This document shows positions 7,850 to 16,525 of a DNA stretch of 43,813 nt, in pieces. Position 1 is the stretch's first letter, and each line of letters begins with the position of its first letter. The position numbers and the translations under genes are program-made. Source of the DNA: Kiritimatiellia bacterium (GTDB lineage: Bacteria > Verrucomicrobiota > Kiritimatiellia > RFP12 > UBA1067). The stretch is taken from the NCBI GenBank assembly GCA_017628025.1, contig JAGBZX010000027.1, forward strand, positions 1-43,813, in the 5' to 3' direction. The notes below the pieces were generated by a model, which was not told the origin of the DNA, searched no databases, and saw only the letters and a program-made list of their open reading frames with translations.

Positions 7850-9436
7850 ATGAGACCAGTAGTATTTATTATTCGTGACGGTTGGGGTGTAAATGAACGC
7901 AAGGATGGCAATAGCGTGTATGGCGCAAAGACTCCAGTGATAGACCAGATTCGTGCTCGTTATCCACATTGTCTTCTTGATTGTTGTGGCCAAGCAGTAG
8001 GCTTACCTGATGGCTATCAGGGCTCTTCAGAAGTTGGTCACCTTAATATGGGTGCTGGGCGCATCGTAGTTCAGGAATTAAAGCGCATTGATGATGGATT
8101 AGCTTCTGGTGAACTTTTTAATAATGAAAAGTGGCTCAACCTCATTGAAAACTGGAAAAAGAACAATTCCCAGTTCCATTTCTTCGGCCTTCTTCAAGAC
8201 GAAGGCGTTCACGCGCATCAAGAGCATCTTTTTAAGTTAATGAAGCGCGCTCGCGCTGAGTTCCCAGAAGGCAAAATAGTTGTTCATCCATTTCTTGATG
8301 GTCGCGACACTCCGCCGCGCTCAACGCTAGAGTATATTGCACGCCTTAAACAAGAGCTTGCAACAATTGGCAATGCCGTAATTGGTACGGCTATGGGTCG
8401 TTATTATGGTATGGATAGAGCAAAGAAATATGCTCTTACCGATACAGCTTATTCTTGCATTGTCGATTGCGTGGGCGAAAAGGTCGCTTCGATTGAAGAA
8501 GCAGTTAAGCGTGAATACGAGACCGGCAAGACGCCTGATAATACGCCTATGACAGACGAGTATATTCCATGTTATACGATTGGTGATTATGCTGGTATGC
8601 AAGATGGTGACGTCGTTATGCACACAAACTATCGTCAGGATCGTGCTATTCAGCTTACGCAGGCTTTTGTTTGTGAAGACTATCCTGGTGTTCGCGCACG
8701 CCGTCCTAAGGTTACATATTTGGGCTTCTCTCGCTATTGGGATGAGTTTGAAGATTATCTTTTAGGTGCCGGTGGAGCTGGAGACAGCATGGATAATCTC
8801 CTTGGCGAGGTTATTTCAAAGTCTGGCCTTAAGCAGCTTCGTATTGCGGAAACACAAAAGTTCCGTCATGTTACGAGTTTCTTCAACGGCAAGTCAACAA
8901 CTCCTTCAGAAGGTGAAGATCAGGTTGACGTTCCTAGCCGTTTTGACCCAGCGACATTCGCTTCTCATCCAGAAATGGACGCATATACTGTTACTGATGA
9001 GCTTTTAAAGCGTCTTGAAAATAATCCATATGGTTTTATCGCTGTCAATTATGCAAACTGCGATATGGTTGGTCATACTGGTGATTTTGAGGCGGCAAAG
9101 AAGGCGGTTGAAGTTACTGATGAATGCATCGGAAAGCTTTTGCCGCGTCTTATGGAGCTTGATGCTCATGTGCTTATTTTTGCCGATCACGGTAACGCAG
9201 AGCAGATGGTTGACTATAAGTCTGGGCTTACGAAAACTTCTCACACTTTAAATCTTGTCGAGTGCTTTTATGTTGCTAATGACGCTGCTGGCGTAAGATT
9301 AACGCCATTAGCTAAACTTTCAGCAGTCGCCCCAACAGCACTTCAAATGCTTGGTATTGCTATTCCAGGAGAAATGACAACTCCATCGCTCTTGGCAGGC
9401 AAAGAACCGTGGTCGAAAAGTGCGCTTGCGGTTTAA
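7850..9436 (+). CDS. gpmI: 2,3-bisphosphoglycerate-independent phosphoglycerate mutase
   Basis: Glycolytic and gluconeogenic interconversion of 3- and 2-phosphoglycerate through a phosphoserine intermediate with two metal ions. RDGWG (9-13) begins the phosphatase-fold half. The nucleophile is S60 in SSEVGHLNMGAGR; the second serine replaces the more common asparagine before it. DGRDTPP and NYRQDRA lie in the transferase domain, and FADHGNAEQM holds C-terminal metal ligands. At 528 aa it is full length. AAGGA precedes the ATG by 8 bases. Codon use is biased as in a well-expressed gene (many CGT/CGC, GGT/GGC). Confidence 0.96.
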   Translation: MRPVVFIIRDGWGVNERKDGNSVYGAKTPVIDQIRARYPHCLLDCCGQAVGLPDGYQGSSEVGHLNMGAGRIVVQELKRIDDGLASGELFNNEKWLNLIENWKKNNSQFHFFGLLQDEGVHAHQEHLFKLMKRARAEFPEGKIVVHPFLDGRDTPPRSTLEYIARLKQELATIGNAVIGTAMGRYYGMDRAKKYALTDTAYSCIVDCVGEKVASIEEAVKREYETGKTPDNTPMTDEYIPCYTIGDYAGMQDGDVVMHTNYRQDRAIQLTQAFVCEDYPGVRARRPKVTYLGFSRYWDEFEDYLLGAGGAGDSMDNLLGEVISKSGLKQLRIAETQKFRHVTSFFNGKSTTPSEGEDQVDVPSRFDPATFASHPEMDAYTVTDELLKRLENNPYGFIAVNYANCDMVGHTGDFEAAKKAVEVTDECIGKLLPRLMELDAHVLIFADHGNAEQMVDYKSGLTKTSHTLNLVECFYVANDAAGVRLTPLAKLSAVAPTALQMLGIAIPGEMTTPSLLAGKEPWSKSALAV

Positions 9437-9439
9437 GTA

Positions 9440-9468
9440 TTGATAAGTACAAGTTAATTTGGTAAACT
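9440..9468 (+). promoter_or_regulatory. Promoter of tatA
   Basis: TTGATA (9440-9445), a 17-base spacer, then TAAACT (9463-9468) preceded by TGG. AAGGAGG follows at 9480-9486 upstream of the ATG at 9495. Confidence 0.6.
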
Positions 9469-9494
9469 AATAACAATTTAAGGAGGTAAAAAAA

Positions 9495-9704
9495 ATGGCA
9501 TTAGGTTTTATTCAGAATTGCAGCCCTTGGCAGCTCATGGTTATCGTTGTTCTTATCGTTGTGCTTTTTGGCTCGAAGAAAATTCCAGATCTTGCTCGTA
9601 GCCTTGGCAAAGCAAAGAATGAATTTAAGAAGGGTTTAGCTGAAGGCGCTAAGGATTCAGACGAGGCTGAAAAGGCTTCTGAGCCTGCAAAGGAAATAGC
9701 ATAA
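9495..9704 (+). CDS. tatA: Sec-independent protein translocase TatA/TatE
   Basis: Pore-forming subunit of the twin-arginine pathway that exports folded proteins. At 69 aa it has a short N-terminus, one transmembrane helix (about residues 12-26, LMVIVVLIVVLFG), the FGxxxxPDLARSLGKA hinge and amphipathic helix, and a charged tail. It is complete and has a strong AAGGAGG. TatC and TatB are not in the window. The pathway is probably used by local products such as the Gfo/Idh/MocA protein at 20666, which has a twin-arginine leader. Confidence 0.93.
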   Translation: MALGFIQNCSPWQLMVIVVLIVVLFGSKKIPDLARSLGKAKNEFKKGLAEGAKDSDEAEKASEPAKEIA

Positions 9705-9724
9705 CAAAAGTAAAATCTCGTCGA

Positions 9725-11185
9725 ATGGTCGGTGAGATTGTAAAAGAGCGGCTTAAAGAGCTGCCTAATCGCCCCGGGTGTTATCTTATGAGAGATCGCC
9801 GGGGCGCGATTATTTATGTCGGCAAAGCCAAGAATTTAAAGAAAAGAGTTTCTCAATATTTTAGGCCTGGCGCTCGTCATGCTCCTAAGGTTCGCTCAAT
9901 GGTTAACACCGTTTGGGACTTTGAGTTTATAATAGTCAAGAATGAGGTAGAGGCTCTTCTAACTGAATCAGAACTTATCAAAAAACATAAGCCGCGCTTT
10001 AATATCTTAATGAGAGATGATAAGCGATATCTTTCTTTAAGAGCTGATACGCTTGCAAATTGGCCTTATTTTTCTTGTTGTAGAATAATTCGAGATGACG
10101 GGGCGCTTTACTTTGGTCCATTTCCCTCTAGTCCAGTTGTCCGTATAGCAAAGGATTTTGTTGAAAAGCGTTGGGGGATAAGAGGATGTAATCATATTAC
10201 ACTAAACGAAGAGTGTCATAAGCACTGTAACGCTGATGTGATTAGATCTTGCGCGGCACCGTGTTTAGGAAAGATTTCTCTAGAAGAGTATAAATCTCGC
10301 TTCGATGAAGCGTGTGCGTTTTTGCGTGGCGATAGACCAAAGGTATTGGAGGAACTTGAAGAAAAGATGCAAGAAGCATCTGTTTCTGGCGATTTTGAAA
10401 TGGCGGCTCGTTGGCGTGATACAATTTTTGCACTTAAGGAAATGACTAAATCTCATTTCGTTAGGCGAACGCCGAAAATGCGCCAAGAAGATGCTAAACA
10501 AGGCCTTAAGGAATTAGCCTCATCAATAGGGTTAGAGAAAGAGCTGAAAATAATTGAATGTGTAGATATTTCAAACCTTTTTGGCACGCATTCAGTGGCC
10601 TCGCTAGTAGTAGCGAAAGATGGGTTGCCAGATGGTAGGTGGTATAGGTATTTTAAAATAAAAACGGTCGTTGGCGCTGATGATCCTCGTTCAATGGAAG
10701 AGGTTGTTATTCGTCGATATGGTCCAAATTCTACTCTTTTAGCAACTTCGCCCAAAGCAGATTTATTTGTTTGTGATGGTGGTATAACACAATTGCGAGC
10801 AGCTCGCCGCGCTTTCGCGTCAATTGGCTTGTCGGATATGCCTGTAATAGCGTTAGCAGAGAAGCAAGAAGAAATTGTCCTAGATGATGGTAGGGAGAAT
10901 CTAATTTTGCCGCGAGATAGCGAAGCGCTATTTGTTTTAACGAGATTACGTGACGAAGCACATCGTTTTGCTATTTCTCATCATCGCCGTTTAAGAGGCA
11001 AAACTATACGCGAGTCGATTCTTGACGAGATACCTGGTATTGGTGAGGCGAAAAAAACTAAGCTTCTTTCTAGATTTGGTTCAATTAAACAAATTGCACG
11101 CGCAAATGCTCAAGATGTCGCTCATGAGGCTTCAATAAGTCTAACTTTAGCTGAAGAAGTTATTCGAGTTGCCAAAGGTGGGTAA
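9725..11185 (+). CDS. uvrC: Compact UvrC excinuclease subunit
   Basis: Nucleotide excision repair nuclease that incises both sides of a UvrB-bound lesion. In order: GIY-YIG domain (GCY 18-20, IYVGKA 30-35), a cysteine-rich stretch (CNHITLNEECHKHC, then CAAPC) matching the cysteines of the reported iron-sulfur site, the UVR motif at about 205-240, the RNase H-like domain with the catalytic aspartate D281 in CVDISNLFGT and EAHRFAISHHRR, and a helix-hairpin-helix (EIPGIGEAKKTKLL). The length is 486 aa against about 600 in E. coli. The loss is between UVR and RNase H, where E. coli has about 118 more residues before its D399. No frameshift is visible and all catalytic motifs are present. It follows tatA by 20 bases with no clear ribosome site. 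Confidence 0.9.
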   Translation: MVGEIVKERLKELPNRPGCYLMRDRRGAIIYVGKAKNLKKRVSQYFRPGARHAPKVRSMVNTVWDFEFIIVKNEVEALLTESELIKKHKPRFNILMRDDKRYLSLRADTLANWPYFSCCRIIRDDGALYFGPFPSSPVVRIAKDFVEKRWGIRGCNHITLNEECHKHCNADVIRSCAAPCLGKISLEEYKSRFDEACAFLRGDRPKVLEELEEKMQEASVSGDFEMAARWRDTIFALKEMTKSHFVRRTPKMRQEDAKQGLKELASSIGLEKELKIIECVDISNLFGTHSVASLVVAKDGLPDGRWYRYFKIKTVVGADDPRSMEEVVIRRYGPNSTLLATSPKADLFVCDGGITQLRAARRAFASIGLSDMPVIALAEKQEEIVLDDGRENLILPRDSEALFVLTRLRDEAHRFAISHHRRLRGKTIRESILDEIPGIGEAKKTKLLSRFGSIKQIARANAQDVAHEASISLTLAEEVIRVAKGG

Positions 11186-11210
11186 TTTTGATGTCTTTTT
11201 GCTGTATTTT

Positions 11211-11219
11211 TGATATAAT
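11211..11219 (+). promoter_or_regulatory. Extended -10 promoter of purA, predicted leaderless
   Basis: TGATATAAT, with the ATG 9 bases after its end and no Shine-Dalgarno sequence between. The expected start of transcription is within about 3 bases of the ATG. Confidence 0.65.
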
Positions 11220-11228
11220 ACTCTTGTT

Positions 11229-12506
11229 ATGAATACCGTACTCGTTGGAGCCCAGTGGGGTGATGAAGGCAAAGGCAAGGTAATTGATTTCCTTACCGAA
11301 GAAGCTGATGTTGTGGTCCGCTTTCAAGGCGGTTCAAACGCCGGTCATACCGTCGTCGTCGGCGATAAGAAATATGTTCTGCATTTGGTGCCTTCGGGCA
11401 TCTTGCATGAGGGCAAGCATTGCGTCATAGGAAATGGCGTCGTGATGGACCCGTTCGACTTGATGAAAGAACTCGATCAAGTTCGTAGTTGGGGCATAGA
11501 ATTTCGCGGCCGTTTCCATGTGTCCGAGCGTGCTCATATGGTTATGCAGTGGCATCGTGCCATAGATAAGGCAGAAGAAGCTGCCCGCGCTGAAGGCGCG
11601 AAGATTGGCACTACTGGCCGCGGCATAGGTCCTGCATATGCGGCAAAAGTTGGTCGTTACGGCATGCGTGCTGGCGATATACTTAAACCTAATTTTGCAG
11701 ACCTCGTTCGTATGCAGGTTGAGGAGGCTAACCGCACTCTAGTTGCGCTTGGTGCTCATCCTCTTGACGCAGAAGAGATGGTTAAACTCTATATGCCGAT
11801 AGTGCCGGCTTTAATGCCGTTTGTGACAGATACTATCGAGTTTATGCATGAAAATCTCGAATCTGGCCGCTCGGTTCTTTTTGAAGGTGCTCAGGCTACT
11901 ATGCTTGATATTGACTTTGGCACGTATCCATTTGTTACATCTTCAAACCCGACTGCTGGTGGTGCTTGCACTGGGTGCGGTGTCTCGCCTAGGTCGATAG
12001 ACAGAGTAATTGGCGTTATTAAGCTTTACACTACACGCGTCGGTGAAGGGCCTTTCCCCACAGAGTTATTAGATGCTGATGGTGAAAAGCTTCGTGCTAG
12101 AGGTGGCGAGTTTGGAGCTACTACTGGTCGTCCTCGTCGTTGTGGTTGGTTTGACGCAGTAATTGGTCGTTATGCTCAGCGCATCAATGGTGTTGATTAC
12201 TGGGCGATGACAAAGCTTGATGTTCTTGACGAATGTCCTGTTGTTAAGATTTGCACAGGCTATAAGCGTGACGATGGTTTCGTTTATCAGACCTTCCCTG
12301 CAGATCTTTCTGTTTTAGCGCGTTGCACGCCGGTATATGAAGAAATGCCTGGTTGGTTGTGTGAGACTTCTCACATTACAGATTATAACGCCTTGCCAGA
12401 AAACGCAAAGGCTTATATCGCTCGCATTCTTGAACTTATTGGTGGCAAACTCGGCGTTCTTTCCGTCGGGCCTGCCCGTGAAACCACTTTGAGAGTGGGT
12501 ATTTGA
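11229..12506 (+). CDS. purA: Adenylosuccinate synthetase
   Basis: GTP-dependent first step from IMP to AMP. The P-loop-like GAQWGDEGKGK at residues 7-17 contains the catalytic aspartate. NAGHTVV, TTGRGIGPAY, TSSNPTAGGACTG, TTRVGEGPFPTE and TTGRPRRCGWFD are all in order. At 425 aa it is full length. Codon use is more GC-rich in the 5' half than in most neighbours, consistent with high expression. The stop overlaps the uppS start (TTGA), so it leads a long operon. Its own promoter predicts a leaderless message. Confidence 0.97.
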   Translation: MNTVLVGAQWGDEGKGKVIDFLTEEADVVVRFQGGSNAGHTVVVGDKKYVLHLVPSGILHEGKHCVIGNGVVMDPFDLMKELDQVRSWGIEFRGRFHVSERAHMVMQWHRAIDKAEEAARAEGAKIGTTGRGIGPAYAAKVGRYGMRAGDILKPNFADLVRMQVEEANRTLVALGAHPLDAEEMVKLYMPIVPALMPFVTDTIEFMHENLESGRSVLFEGAQATMLDIDFGTYPFVTSSNPTAGGACTGCGVSPRSIDRVIGVIKLYTTRVGEGPFPTELLDADGEKLRARGGEFGATTGRPRRCGWFDAVIGRYAQRINGVDYWAMTKLDVLDECPVVKICTGYKRDDGFVYQTFPADLSVLARCTPVYEEMPGWLCETSHITDYNALPENAKAYIARILELIGGKLGVLSVGPARETTLRVGI

Positions 12507-13171
12507 GACACCTTGCAATAATAATGGATGGTAATGGCCGGTGGGCGAAAGCCCGCCGGAAGCCTCGCATCAGCGGTCATAAAGAAGGTGCGTTAGCCCT
12601 CGACCGCGTGATGCATTATTGCCGCGAGGAAGGCATAGAATATCTTACAGTTTATGCTTTTTCGACAGAGAACTGGAATCGTTCGCGCGCCGAGGTTACA
12701 GCGCTAATGAATCTTCTTTCTTCTTACATAAAAGAAAAGAGTGATACATTACTAAAAAATCAAGTAAGATTCAAGGTTATCGGAAGGCGAAGCGATTTAT
12801 CGAAAAGTTTACAAAAATCAATATCTCAGCTAGAAGAAAAAACTAAAGACGGCCAGTTTACTCTTATCGTGGCTCTTTCTTATGGCGGAAGAGATGAAAT
12901 TTTGCGAGCTGCTGAGAAATATTCTGGTGGTGGAGAAGAAGCTTTTTCTAAATGTCTTGATACAGCTGATATTCCAGATCCAGATCTTATTATCCGCACG
13001 AGTGGAGAATTAAGACTTTCCAATTTTCTTCTTTGGCAGGCAGCTTATTCCGAGTTTTATTTTACCGATGTTATGTGGCCAGATTTTGGTCGCGAAGAAT
13101 TTGATAAGGCCCTTAACTCTTATAAAAATAGGGAAAGGCGAATGGGGTCTAGAAAAGGAGTGCGAAAATGA
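12503..13171 (+). CDS. uppS: Undecaprenyl diphosphate synthase (isoprenyl transferase)
   Basis: Condenses isopentenyl diphosphate onto farnesyl diphosphate to make the C55 carrier for cell-wall glycans. IMDGNGRWA with the metal-binding D9, ISGHKEGA, YAFSTENWNR and the C-terminal RTSGELRLSNFLLWQAAYSEFYF are diagnostic. At 222 aa it is slightly short but complete. The start is TTG within the purA stop (4-base overlap), immediately before the conserved MDGNGRW block, so translational coupling is likely. It is followed by cdsA, the usual order. Confidence 0.94.
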   Translation: MRHLAIIMDGNGRWAKARRKPRISGHKEGALALDRVMHYCREEGIEYLTVYAFSTENWNRSRAEVTALMNLLSSYIKEKSDTLLKNQVRFKVIGRRSDLSKSLQKSISQLEEKTKDGQFTLIVALSYGGRDEILRAAEKYSGGGEEAFSKCLDTADIPDPDLIIRTSGELRLSNFLLWQAAYSEFYFTDVMWPDFGREEFDKALNSYKNRERRMGSRKGVRK

Positions 13172-13977
13172 TATTAAGAAGAACTTGTACAGCGCTTGCA
13201 TTAGCCGCTTTAATTGTTTTCGTTTTATGCAAATCTAGTGCCGAAGTTATTAAGCCTTTTCTTATCGCGCTAATTGCTCTAGCTCATCTTGAGTATTCTC
13301 AGCTCGTAGCTAAGCGTTACCCTGTTTTAGTTTGGCCAGGAGTAATTGCTGGTATTGTTTTTATGATTTCAAAGTTTTATTTTTATGATGGTGCCTTTCA
13401 GCTTTTATTCTTTATTTTAGCAATACTTTCGTTGTTTCATGCGCCAAAGAATTCTGATGGTATTAGACAAACGTTACTTTCGTTCGCGGTTACCGCATTA
13501 GGGTTTGTATATATACCAGTGATGTTATCTTATTTAGTACAATTAACAACAGTGCCTTCGCCAGTGGGAGTGGAGTTGTTTTGGCTTCTTTATGTTATTG
13601 CGATTGTTAAAATTTCCGATATGGGTGGTTTTGCTTTTGGACTTGGTTCAGCTAAACTTTTTGGTGGCAATCACAAAATGTGTCCGCAGATATCTCCTAA
13701 CAAAAGTTGGGAGGGTATGATAGGGAGCATTGTTGGCTCTTGTATAGTTTCTTTTTCATTAATTTCAATTACAGGCTTTGGAGTTTTTAAATCATTTTTA
13801 TTCGCTCTTGCAGCAGCCGTCGCAGGCACGCTTGGCGATTTAGTTGAAAGCGGCATCAAGCGCGAATGTGGTGCAAAAGATTCTGCGACATTTATGCCTG
13901 CAGGTATGGGCGGCTTTTTAGACATGCTAGATTCTTTAGTCTTTGTGCCAGCAATATTTTATTCTTTACTTAAATGA
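13168..13977 (+). CDS. cdsA: Phosphatidate cytidylyltransferase with altered signature
   Basis: Integral membrane enzyme making CDP-diacylglycerol. Several hydrophobic helices run through 269 aa, and the C-terminal signature region is recognisable: KMCPQISPNKSWEG, then GTLGDLVESGIKR and AKDS. The usual PGHGGxLDRxDS is here PAGMGGFLDMLDS, losing the histidine and arginine but keeping the two aspartates. The start overlaps the uppS stop (ATGA), with AAAAGGAG before it. Its place after uppS supports the call. In many bacteria dxr follows; here a nucleotide-sugar gene does. Confidence 0.88.
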   Translation: MILRRTCTALALAALIVFVLCKSSAEVIKPFLIALIALAHLEYSQLVAKRYPVLVWPGVIAGIVFMISKFYFYDGAFQLLFFILAILSLFHAPKNSDGIRQTLLSFAVTALGFVYIPVMLSYLVQLTTVPSPVGVELFWLLYVIAIVKISDMGGFAFGLGSAKLFGGNHKMCPQISPNKSWEGMIGSIVGSCIVSFSLISITGFGVFKSFLFALAAAVAGTLGDLVESGIKRECGAKDSATFMPAGMGGFLDMLDSLVFVPAIFYSLLK

Positions 13978-15671
13978 CATCTCGTCCTATAACTAGTTCG
14001 ATAGTAAATTATTTCACTGGTAAGGAAGTTTTAATTACTGGTGCTGGAGGCACAGTAGGTAAAGAAGTCGTTCGTCAGCTTTCTAATGTAGGCATCTCAA
14101 AGCTTGTATTGCTAGAACGTTCTGAAAATGCGCTTTATACATTAATAAACAACTTGCCTACCAATGTAAATTTTGTCCCTGTTTTGTGCGATGTATTAGA
14201 TGAACAAGCCGTAAATCGCGTTTTTTCGTCTCATAAAATAAACATCGTAATACACGCAGCTGCTTACAAGCATATTCATATAGTTGAAGCTAATCCAGAA
14301 GAGGCATGGCGGAATAATTTTGAAGCTGTTAAGGTACTTGCGAAAATAGCAGAAAAGTTTGAGGTAGAGCGCTTTGCTCTTGTTTCAACAGATAAAGCGG
14401 CAAGCCCTAAATCGATTTTGGGTATAACAAAGTTAGAAGCAGAGAAGTTTTTGATGCAGTATAATAAATCTTCTAAAACTTCGTTTTGTGCAATACGCTT
14501 TGGTAATCTTTTTGCCGCGCCTGGGTCGGTAGTACAAATTTTCAAAGAAAAAGTAGCTAATAAAGAACCTCTTGCCGTTACTCATCGAGACATGGAGAGG
14601 TACTTTATTACAGCAAACGAAGCAGTTGAGTTGTTTTTACAAGCCGTAACTCGCGATGAGAGAGTTGTCTATTCTCTTGATATGGGTAAGTCTCAAAAGA
14701 TTCTTAATATCGCTGAGGATATTATTCGACAAGCAGGTTTTAGGCCTTATATTGATATTCCAATAGAGTTTGTAGGAATAAGACCTGGAGAGAAAATTCG
14801 CGAGCAACACGATTTATCAGAAAAGTCCGCAGAAAAAACAGATATGCCAAAAATATATATAACTAAACTTTTGCTAGCTACCGTCGCAATGGCTGCGATG
14901 TGTGTTTTCGCTGATAACTCTAGTTCAATTGATGAAGTTGCTACGTTATCTGAGAATGATAGCAAAGCGTCTACCGATAATGAGGAGGGCGCGTCAAAAC
15001 CCGGTTTTGAGCGTTATGAGCCTATTCTAAAGCGTCAAATGTTTGGTACACCGCCGCCTGGGTTCGATCCGCAGCTTTCGCCGTCGAATGTAAAGGCTTC
15101 TCGCCGCGAAGGAGAGAAAGAAGAACTTACGCCAGATCAGCAAAAGCTTCAAAAGGCCGTAAGGTTTACTGTTTTGAATCTAGACTCTAGCGGTAATGTT
15201 ATGGTCGGCTTTAGTGATCATACTGATGGTAAATTGCCAAAGCATTTTTATATGAAAGTTGGTGAAACCTTTAGAGGTTGGAAGGTTCTTGAGGCAGATG
15301 TACTTGCAGGAACTGCCGCGTTAGAGAAAGATGGTATTCGCCTTGATATGACGCTAGGAGAACAAGCTAAAGCGGCTCAACCAAATCCTAATGCTGGTGG
15401 TAATGGTGGCAGAAGTATGAGTGAGCGTCGTCTTATGCGTCAGCGTGCACGCGAAGCCGATGAGCGTGCGCGTGTAGAGAAAGAAAAGCGTGATGCTCAA
15501 GCGGCACAAGTTGCTCAAGAGCAAAGAGAACAAGAAGCTGTTGAACGCGCTGAGAATAATATGATAATTCTTGAACTGAGTGATGAGTTAAAGAAAATTA
15601 GAGCTGAGCGCGAGGCGACAGCTGCTGCAGGAAATAAAGAACAAAAGGAGTCTAGCAATGTCGAAAACTAA
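13974..15671 (+). CDS. CapD/FlaA1-type nucleotide-sugar dehydratase fused to an exported GspC-like domain
   Basis: One continuous 565-aa frame with two unlike halves. Residues 1 to about 298 form a UDP-sugar 4,6-dehydratase/epimerase-like Rossmann enzyme: ITGAGGTVGKEVV, HAAAYKHIHIVE, STDKAASPKSILGITKLEAE, IRFGNLFAAPGSVV, GIRPGEKIREQ and a terminal MPKIYITK. Directly after comes LLLATVAMAAMCVFA, which looks like a signal peptide core ending before DNSSS. A periplasmic-type region follows (ILKRQMFG, a short beta domain VRFTVLNLDSSG...DGIRLDMTLG resembling the GspC/PulC homology region), then a charged coiled coil (about 480-560). Domain 1 ends abruptly where free-standing relatives continue for a few tens of residues. 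It could be a real membrane-tethered fusion or two genes joined by a deletion. The start overlaps the cdsA stop (ATGA). Confidence 0.8.
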   Translation: MTSRPITSSIVNYFTGKEVLITGAGGTVGKEVVRQLSNVGISKLVLLERSENALYTLINNLPTNVNFVPVLCDVLDEQAVNRVFSSHKINIVIHAAAYKHIHIVEANPEEAWRNNFEAVKVLAKIAEKFEVERFALVSTDKAASPKSILGITKLEAEKFLMQYNKSSKTSFCAIRFGNLFAAPGSVVQIFKEKVANKEPLAVTHRDMERYFITANEAVELFLQAVTRDERVVYSLDMGKSQKILNIAEDIIRQAGFRPYIDIPIEFVGIRPGEKIREQHDLSEKSAEKTDMPKIYITKLLLATVAMAAMCVFADNSSSIDEVATLSENDSKASTDNEEGASKPGFERYEPILKRQMFGTPPPGFDPQLSPSNVKASRREGEKEELTPDQQKLQKAVRFTVLNLDSSGNVMVGFSDHTDGKLPKHFYMKVGETFRGWKVLEADVLAGTAALEKDGIRLDMTLGEQAKAAQPNPNAGGNGGRSMSERRLMRQRAREADERARVEKEKRDAQAAQVAQEQREQEAVERAENNMIILELSDELKKIRAEREATAAAGNKEQKESSNVEN

Positions 15672-16506
15672 AATAACTACACTAGACGCATTCCGTAAAG
15701 AGCTTTTAGAAACAGGTTCCTATAATACGGCTAATTTTAACCGCGGCATAAAAAGGGCTAATTTAGGCGCTCTTACCACGCTTAGTTTCTCGCTAAATGT
15801 CGCGAAGGTTTTCCCGATTTCTGCTATTCTTTGTCCTTTAGGGTTGCTAACGGTTGACCGCTGGACTAGGGTTTGCTTTTCCACCTTGCAAACCGCAGAG
15901 AGACTAGGGATGAATGTCGAATTAGAAGGTTGGTCAGAGAGGGCTAAATACAAAGGCCCAGTTGTTTATGTTGCTAATCATATGTCAACATATGAGACAA
16001 TATTTTTGCCGCCTGTTCTTATTACGTATGGGCCACTTAAAGTTGTTGCTAAAGCGTCATTGGCTCATTTGCCTTTCTTGGAAAAAGCCGCAGCCGACAT
16101 GGGGCTAGTTCCTATCGGGCGAAAAAATCCAAAAGAAGATTTAGTTTCGATTCTTAAGACAGGTGTTGAAAAAATCAATGAGGGGTATAGCTTTTTAATA
16201 TTCCCGCAAGGAACTCGCCAAGAAGTTTTTTCACATAGAAAATTCTCGTCGATAGGTGCAAAGTTAGCAGAAAGAGCTGGCTGTCCATTAGTTCCAATAG
16301 CGATAGATACTCGTTGTCAGCCTTGTAGAAAAGAAGGCCTTCTTAAGAAGGTTTTTCACGATTTTGGGCCAGTAGATACGTCAAAAGATATCCGCTGTGC
16401 GTGTGGCCCAGTTATACCTTGCACAAAGTCTCGTGAAATGCACGAAAAGTCTTTTGATTGGATTGCCTCAAAGCTTGAAACATGGGGCATTGAAGTTGAT
16501 AAATAA
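15658..16506 (+). CDS. plsC: 1-acyl-sn-glycerol-3-phosphate acyltransferase-like (PlsC family)
   Basis: Membrane-associated acyltransferase family that makes phosphatidic acid, the substrate of CdsA encoded in the same operon. Motif I is NHMSTYE, so HX4E instead of the usual HX4D. Motif III is FPQGTRQ instead of PEGTR. KVVAKASLAHLPFLEKAAADMGLVPIGR and PLVPIAIDT are otherwise typical. The 282 aa include an N-terminal hydrophobic stretch (about 36-62). The gene overlaps the previous stop by 14 bases and has AAAAGGAG upstream. The two changes at catalytic motifs leave the exact acyl acceptor uncertain. Confidence 0.85.
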   Translation: MSKTKITTLDAFRKELLETGSYNTANFNRGIKRANLGALTTLSFSLNVAKVFPISAILCPLGLLTVDRWTRVCFSTLQTAERLGMNVELEGWSERAKYKGPVVYVANHMSTYETIFLPPVLITYGPLKVVAKASLAHLPFLEKAAADMGLVPIGRKNPKEDLVSILKTGVEKINEGYSFLIFPQGTRQEVFSHRKFSSIGAKLAERAGCPLVPIAIDTRCQPCRKEGLLKKVFHDFGPVDTSKDIRCACGPVIPCTKSREMHEKSFDWIASKLETWGIEVDK

Positions 16507-16525
16507 TCGAATGGAGGGTAAAGAA

